From positions 1 through 9,402 of the forward strand of contig JAQWCZ010000060.1 in the NCBI GenBank assembly GCA_028705705.1: a stretch of 9,402 nucleotides of DNA, given 5' to 3'. This document shows, piece after piece, positions 5,873 to 9,402 of this stretch; position 1 is the first letter of the stretch, and the number at the start of each line of letters is the position of its first letter. The stretch is from Paludibacter sp. (GTDB lineage Bacteria; Bacteroidota; Bacteroidia; Bacteroidales; Paludibacteraceae). The translations under genes and the position numbers were made by a program. Under the pieces are notes generated by a model. It was not told where the DNA came from, did not search any database, and saw only the letters and a list, made by a program, of their open reading frames with translations.

Positions 5873-7009
5873 TTGGCTGGCATCTATATTCATATCCCTT
5901 TCTGTAAACAACGTTGTACTTACTGTGATTTTTATAAAGAAACCGAAAGTGCAAATATTCAAATTGATGTTTTTGTAGATACGCTGATCAACGAAATACA
6001 ACTTCGTAAATCTTACCTGCATAATGAAAATATCAGTACGGTATATTTTGGTGGCGGAACTCCCAGCATATTGAATCTCAATCAATTAAAAAAAATATTC
6101 AAAGAAATTTATGGAAATTTTGATGTTGATGATGATGCAGAAATAACTATGGAAGCCAATCCTGATGATCTTAGTATTGCCTATTTTGATTCTCTCTCCT
6201 CTCTCCCCTTTAATCGTCTAAGCATTGGTGTTCAATCGTTTAACAACTACCATCTTAAACTTATTAACAGAAGACATGATGCTCTTCAGGCAAAACAAGC
6301 TGTTGAGAATGCCAGAAAGTTTGGTTTTAGCAATATTAGTGTTGATTTAATTTATGCACTTCCTGGACAAACACTGGATGATTGGAAAAACCAATTGGAT
6401 GAAGCTTTTAAACTGGATATCGAACATATTTCTGCTTATGGATTAACCTATGAAGAAGGAACACTGCTTTGGAAACAACGAAATAAGGGTTTGGTTCAAG
6501 TAGTAGAAGATGAAGTAACACTTGAGATGTTTGATTATATGAGATTAAAAATGAATGAAAATGGTTTTGATGCTTATGAAATTTCTAATTATGCCAAACC
6601 CGGATTTCGATCCAGGCATAACAGTGCATACTGGCAGTTTGTTCCATACATCGGATTGGGACCTTCCGCACATTCATTCGATGGAAGATCAAGACAGTGG
6701 AATATTGCTTCTGTAAATGAATATATACATAGATTACCGGTAAACGAGCCATATAATGAAAAAGAAATCCTTAATGAACAGGATTTCTATAATGATTTCA
6801 TCATGGTATCGTTAAGAACCTCTGAAGGGATCGATTTAATTAAATTAAAAAACAAATTTGGACAAGAAATCTATAATTTCTGTATGCAAAATACTGATAA
6901 TCAAATTAAATATGGAAATTTACTAAATGAGAATAACAAACTTATACTTACTGAAAAAGGTATTCATTTAGCCAATCAGGTAATTATTGAACTTATGAAA
7001 ACAGACTAA
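5873..7009 (+). CDS. hemW: HemW, radical SAM heme chaperone (formerly called oxygen-independent coproporphyrinogen III oxidase-like)
   Basis: A radical SAM protein of 378 residues that in other bacteria binds heme and passes it to target enzymes. MAGIYIHIPFCKQRCTYCDF carries the CxxxCxxC iron-sulfur motif (Cys11, Cys15, Cys18). Phe20 stands where true HemN has a fourth cysteine, which favours HemW. GGGTPS (60-65) is the SAM-binding loop, NRLSIGVQSFN (114-124) and DLIYALPGQT (158-167) are family blocks, and HNSAYW (249-254) matches the HNxxYW motif linked to heme binding in HemW. A C-terminal HemN-type domain follows (about 300-378). The start is TTG at 5873: TAA lies in frame at 5864-5866 and no ATG or GTG lies between it and the iron-sulfur motif. 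No clear promoter was found after the fabD terminator, so transcription may rely on read-through or an atypical promoter. Confidence 0.93.
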   Translation: MAGIYIHIPFCKQRCTYCDFYKETESANIQIDVFVDTLINEIQLRKSYLHNENISTVYFGGGTPSILNLNQLKKIFKEIYGNFDVDDDAEITMEANPDDLSIAYFDSLSSLPFNRLSIGVQSFNNYHLKLINRRHDALQAKQAVENARKFGFSNISVDLIYALPGQTLDDWKNQLDEAFKLDIEHISAYGLTYEEGTLLWKQRNKGLVQVVEDEVTLEMFDYMRLKMNENGFDAYEISNYAKPGFRSRHNSAYWQFVPYIGLGPSAHSFDGRSRQWNIASVNEYIHRLPVNEPYNEKEILNEQDFYNDFIMVSLRTSEGIDLIKLKNKFGQEIYNFCMQNTDNQIKYGNLLNENNKLILTEKGIHLANQVIIELMKTD

Positions 7010-7058
7010 TTTTAATTAATCAGTGTTAATCAAACATGCATCATCAATTAAAACTCTG

Positions 7059-7085
7059 TTTGTTAAACAAAAAATAGTAAATTTG
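7059..7085 (+). promoter_or_regulatory. Probable promoter of the PBP1A gene
   Basis: TTTG (7059-7062) and TAAATTTG (7078-7085) resemble the Bacteroidota -33 and -7 elements, although the 15-base spacer is short. Transcription would start near 7092, leaving a leader of only about 13 bases. The -33 lies in the small inverted repeat TTTGTT/AACAAA (7059-7071). Confidence 0.45.
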
Positions 7086-7104
7086 TCGCTTAAATCATTT
7101 TGAC

Positions 7105-9402
7105 ATGGCTGAAAATAAAACTAATAATAATTTCAGAAAGGTGTTTAACCAGTGGTTTTGGATACTTTTTGGTGTGGGAATTACCTTTATGGCTCTTGTT
7201 TTCTTTTTAATCAGTATTGGATGGTTAGGATATTTACCAGAAATAGATCAATTGCAAAATCCAATAAATAAATATGCAACTGAATTATATTCATCTGATC
7301 TAAAGTTAATTGGGAGTTTCTCCGAAAGTAAAGATAATCGAATTAAAACTGAATACAGTCAAATTTCCAAACATGTTGTTGACGCACTTATTGCAACTGA
7401 AGATGAAAGGTTTTACGACCATTCAGGAATTGATGGCAGAGCACTTGGCAGGGTTTTTATAAAAAGAGGTATTTTCAGACAAAAAAGTTCCGGTGGTGGA
7501 AGTACAATCACCCAACAGTTAGCAAAGCTCCTATATTCCCCAAAAGCAAATAACATCATTGAAAGAGCGTTACAAAAACCTATTGAATGGGTTATTTCAG
7601 TTCAATTGGAGAAAATTTATACCAAAGAAGAAATTATTACACTTTATCTGAATCAATTTGATTTTCTTTATAATTCAGTTGGTATTAAAACAGCATCCTA
7701 TGTATATTTTAACACAACACCAGCTGATTTAAAAATCGAAGAAGCTGCAACTTTAATTGGTATGTGCAAGAATCCTTCACTTTATAATCCAAGAAGATTT
7801 AATGAAAGGGCTCGTAACAGAAGAAATGTTGTTTTGGATCAAATGCGTAAATCAGGGTATATAACCAAAATTGAAAGAGACTCCTTACAAAAACTCCCTT
7901 TAACCCTTGATTTTCAGCGCGTGGACCATAAACAAGGATTAGCACCCTATTTCAGAGAATACCTTCGATTAACACTTACCGCAAAAAAACCAATTAGAAG
8001 TAATTATGCAAGCTGGCAAGATGAAAAATACAAGGAAGATTTATGGCAGTGGGAAAATAATCCATTATACGGATTCTGTCATAAAAATACAAAATCGAAT
8101 GGAGAGCATTATAACATTTATACAGATGGTTTGAGAATTTTCACAACCATTGATTCCCGCATGCAACAATATGCTGAAGAAGCTGTTGAACAACATATTA
8201 GTGGACTTCAACAGGCATTTTTTAAAGAAAAGAAAGGAAGGTCTTATGCTCCGTTTTCCAAACATGTCAACCAAACTGAAATTGATGCGTCGATAAACCG
8301 TGCCATGCGTGACTCGGAACGATACAGACGCCTCAAAAACGAAGGTGTCAGCAACGAAGAAATTTCCCGTATTTTCAATACAAAGGTTGAAATGCAGGTA
8401 TTTTCATACAAAGGAATGGTTGATACAATTTTAACTCCTTTGGATTCTATCCGTTATATCAAACATTTCCTGAGGTGCGGTTTCATGTCTATCGATCCGA
8501 AAACCGGTCAGGTAAAAGCGTATGTAGGCGGACCAAATTTTGCACATTTCCAGTATGATATGGCATCACAAGGCAAGCGTCAGGTGGGTTCAACTATTAA
8601 ACCTTTTTTATACACACTAGCTATGGAAGAAGGTTTGTGGCCATGTGACAAAGTTATGAATGTACCGATTACGTTGAAAGATGCCAATGGCAATAACTGG
8701 TCACCCAGAAATGCCAGCAGAGCAAGAATTGGTGAAGAAGTTACCCTCAGATGGGGTCTGGCAAACTCAAACAACTGGATATCAGCTTATTTAATGAGCA
8801 TGTTTACTCCTGAATCTCTTGTCAAACTGATGAAATCTTTTGGAATCAGAAGTCATCTGGATCCGGTAGTTTCTTTGTGTCTTGGTCCGGCTGATATTTC
8901 ACTGGTTGAAATGGTTGATGCTTATACTGCTTTCCCCAATAAAGGGATCAGGGTTGAACCATTATATGTAACCAGAATTGAAGATGGGAATGGAAATGTA
9001 ATAGCTACTTTTACACCTCAAATGCATGAAATTTTCAGTGAATCAACTGCATATAAGATGATTTATATGCTGAGAAGTGTGGTTGACGGTGGTACCGGAG
9101 GTCGTATTCGCGGTAGATATGGTTTGACTATGCCCATGGGCGGGAAAACCGGAACAACCCAAAACAACTCAGACGGTTGGTTTATGGGCTTTACTCCATC
9201 TTTGGTTTCAGGTGTTTGGGTCGGTGGTGAAGACCGTGCTATTCATTTCGACAATATTGCTGAAGGTCAGGGAGCCAGTATGGCTTTGCCAATTTGGGCA
9301 CTCTATATGCAGAAAGTTTTAGGTGACAGCTCATTAGGTTATTCAAACCAGGATATTTTAATGTGCCGTCTTCCTTTAATGCAAATGCAGGTTGTGAAGA
9401 AA
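7105..9402 (+). CDS. Class A penicillin-binding protein (PBP1A-type transglycosylase/transpeptidase), 3' end cut by window
   Basis: Bifunctional peptidoglycan synthase: it polymerises glycan strands and cross-links stem peptides in the periplasm, anchored by one N-terminal membrane helix. The frame stays open for 766 codons to the window edge. Residues 1-17 are cytoplasmic and about 18-43 form the membrane segment. The GT51 transglycosylase domain (about 80-260) shows EDERFYDHSGID (catalytic Glu99), GGSTITQQLAK (131-141) and LEKIYTKEEIITLYLNQ (168-184). The transpeptidase domain shows STIK with acylated Ser496 and Lys499, SNN at 555-557 and KTGTT at 681-685. All catalytic motifs are intact. 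About 230 residues separate the two domains (roughly 260-455); the GT51-transpeptidase linker includes a charged, arginine-rich segment near 385-420. The ATG at 7105 follows a -7 box and gives the expected short cytoplasmic tail. Only a C-terminal tail is probably missing. It could be called mrcA or ponA, but the symbol is not certain. Confidence 0.95.
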   Translation, partial: MAENKTNNNFRKVFNQWFWILFGVGITFMALVFFLISIGWLGYLPEIDQLQNPINKYATELYSSDLKLIGSFSESKDNRIKTEYSQISKHVVDALIATEDERFYDHSGIDGRALGRVFIKRGIFRQKSSGGGSTITQQLAKLLYSPKANNIIERALQKPIEWVISVQLEKIYTKEEIITLYLNQFDFLYNSVGIKTASYVYFNTTPADLKIEEAATLIGMCKNPSLYNPRRFNERARNRRNVVLDQMRKSGYITKIERDSLQKLPLTLDFQRVDHKQGLAPYFREYLRLTLTAKKPIRSNYASWQDEKYKEDLWQWENNPLYGFCHKNTKSNGEHYNIYTDGLRIFTTIDSRMQQYAEEAVEQHISGLQQAFFKEKKGRSYAPFSKHVNQTEIDASINRAMRDSERYRRLKNEGVSNEEISRIFNTKVEMQVFSYKGMVDTILTPLDSIRYIKHFLRCGFMSIDPKTGQVKAYVGGPNFAHFQYDMASQGKRQVGSTIKPFLYTLAMEEGLWPCDKVMNVPITLKDANGNNWSPRNASRARIGEEVTLRWGLANSNNWISAYLMSMFTPESLVKLMKSFGIRSHLDPVVSLCLGPADISLVEMVDAYTAFPNKGIRVEPLYVTRIEDGNGNVIATFTPQMHEIFSESTAYKMIYMLRSVVDGGTGGRIRGRYGLTMPMGGKTGTTQNNSDGWFMGFTPSLVSGVWVGGEDRAIHFDNIAEGQGASMALPIWALYMQKVLGDSSLGYSNQDILMCRLPLMQMQVVKK

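Noticed and set aside
5855..6085. Minus-strand open frame over the start of hemW
   Set aside because: Antisense to the conserved radical SAM motif; no independent support.
5873..7009. Calling this gene hemN (true coproporphyrinogen III dehydrogenase)
   Set aside because: The motif is CxxxCxxC followed by DF without HemN's additional cysteine, and the HNxxYW motif of HemW is present.
7010..7053. 8-bp inverted repeat TTTTAATT/AATTAAAA after hemW as a terminator
   Set aside because: AT-only arms with a 28-base loop and no T-tract; easily expected by chance in this spacer.
8065..8774. Two minus-strand open frames inside the PBP1A gene
   Set aside because: They oppose the transpeptidase-containing coding frame and show no family signature.
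1..9402. Mobile element, CRISPR array, toxin-antitoxin or defence system
   Set aside because: No transposase, integrase, spaced repeats, or paired small genes were found; all large open frames are housekeeping families or the FISUMP lipoprotein.

Overview
The window reads as a conserved chromosomal stretch of an AT-rich member of the Bacteroidota. Four signs support this. The SecA N-terminus has the long form of that phylum. Every transcription unit has a TAnnTTTG-type -7 box in place of a sigma70 -10 box. Shine-Dalgarno sequences are absent. There is also a lipoprotein of the FISUMP family (Fibrobacter succinogenes major paralogous domain), which is common in the phylum. I cannot place the genus; a Bacteroidales or Marinilabiliales-like relative is a guess.

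Left half (1-4531, all on the minus strand, read from right to left): a secreted lipoprotein with a cell-surface-type repeat domain plus a FISUMP domain; tRNA-Pro(TGG) with its own promoter and a hairpin terminator; rsmG (16S rRNA m7G methyltransferase); aspS (aspartyl-tRNA synthetase); and the first 193 codons of secA, cut by the window edge just before its Walker A motif. Apart from the lipoprotein, these genes serve translation and protein export. Most have a recognisable promoter of their own, so this is a run of neighbouring single-gene units rather than one tight operon.

Centre (4532-4881): a divergent intergenic region holding the lipoprotein leader, the probable fabD promoter, three copies of a short motif upstream of fabD and an inverted repeat in the fabD leader.

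Right half (4882-9402, plus strand): fabD (malonyl-CoA:ACP transacylase), a good hairpin terminator, hemW (radical SAM heme chaperone) starting at a TTG codon, and a class A penicillin-binding protein (PBP1A type) that runs off the right end without a stop. These genes serve fatty-acid synthesis, heme delivery and peptidoglycan synthesis.

I found no mobile element, CRISPR array, toxin-antitoxin pair, defence genes or biosynthetic cluster, and nothing I would call a new system. The points worth a second look are small: the TTG start of hemW, inverted repeats lying on or next to promoters, the repeated motif before fabD, and the two-domain lipoprotein of unknown function.
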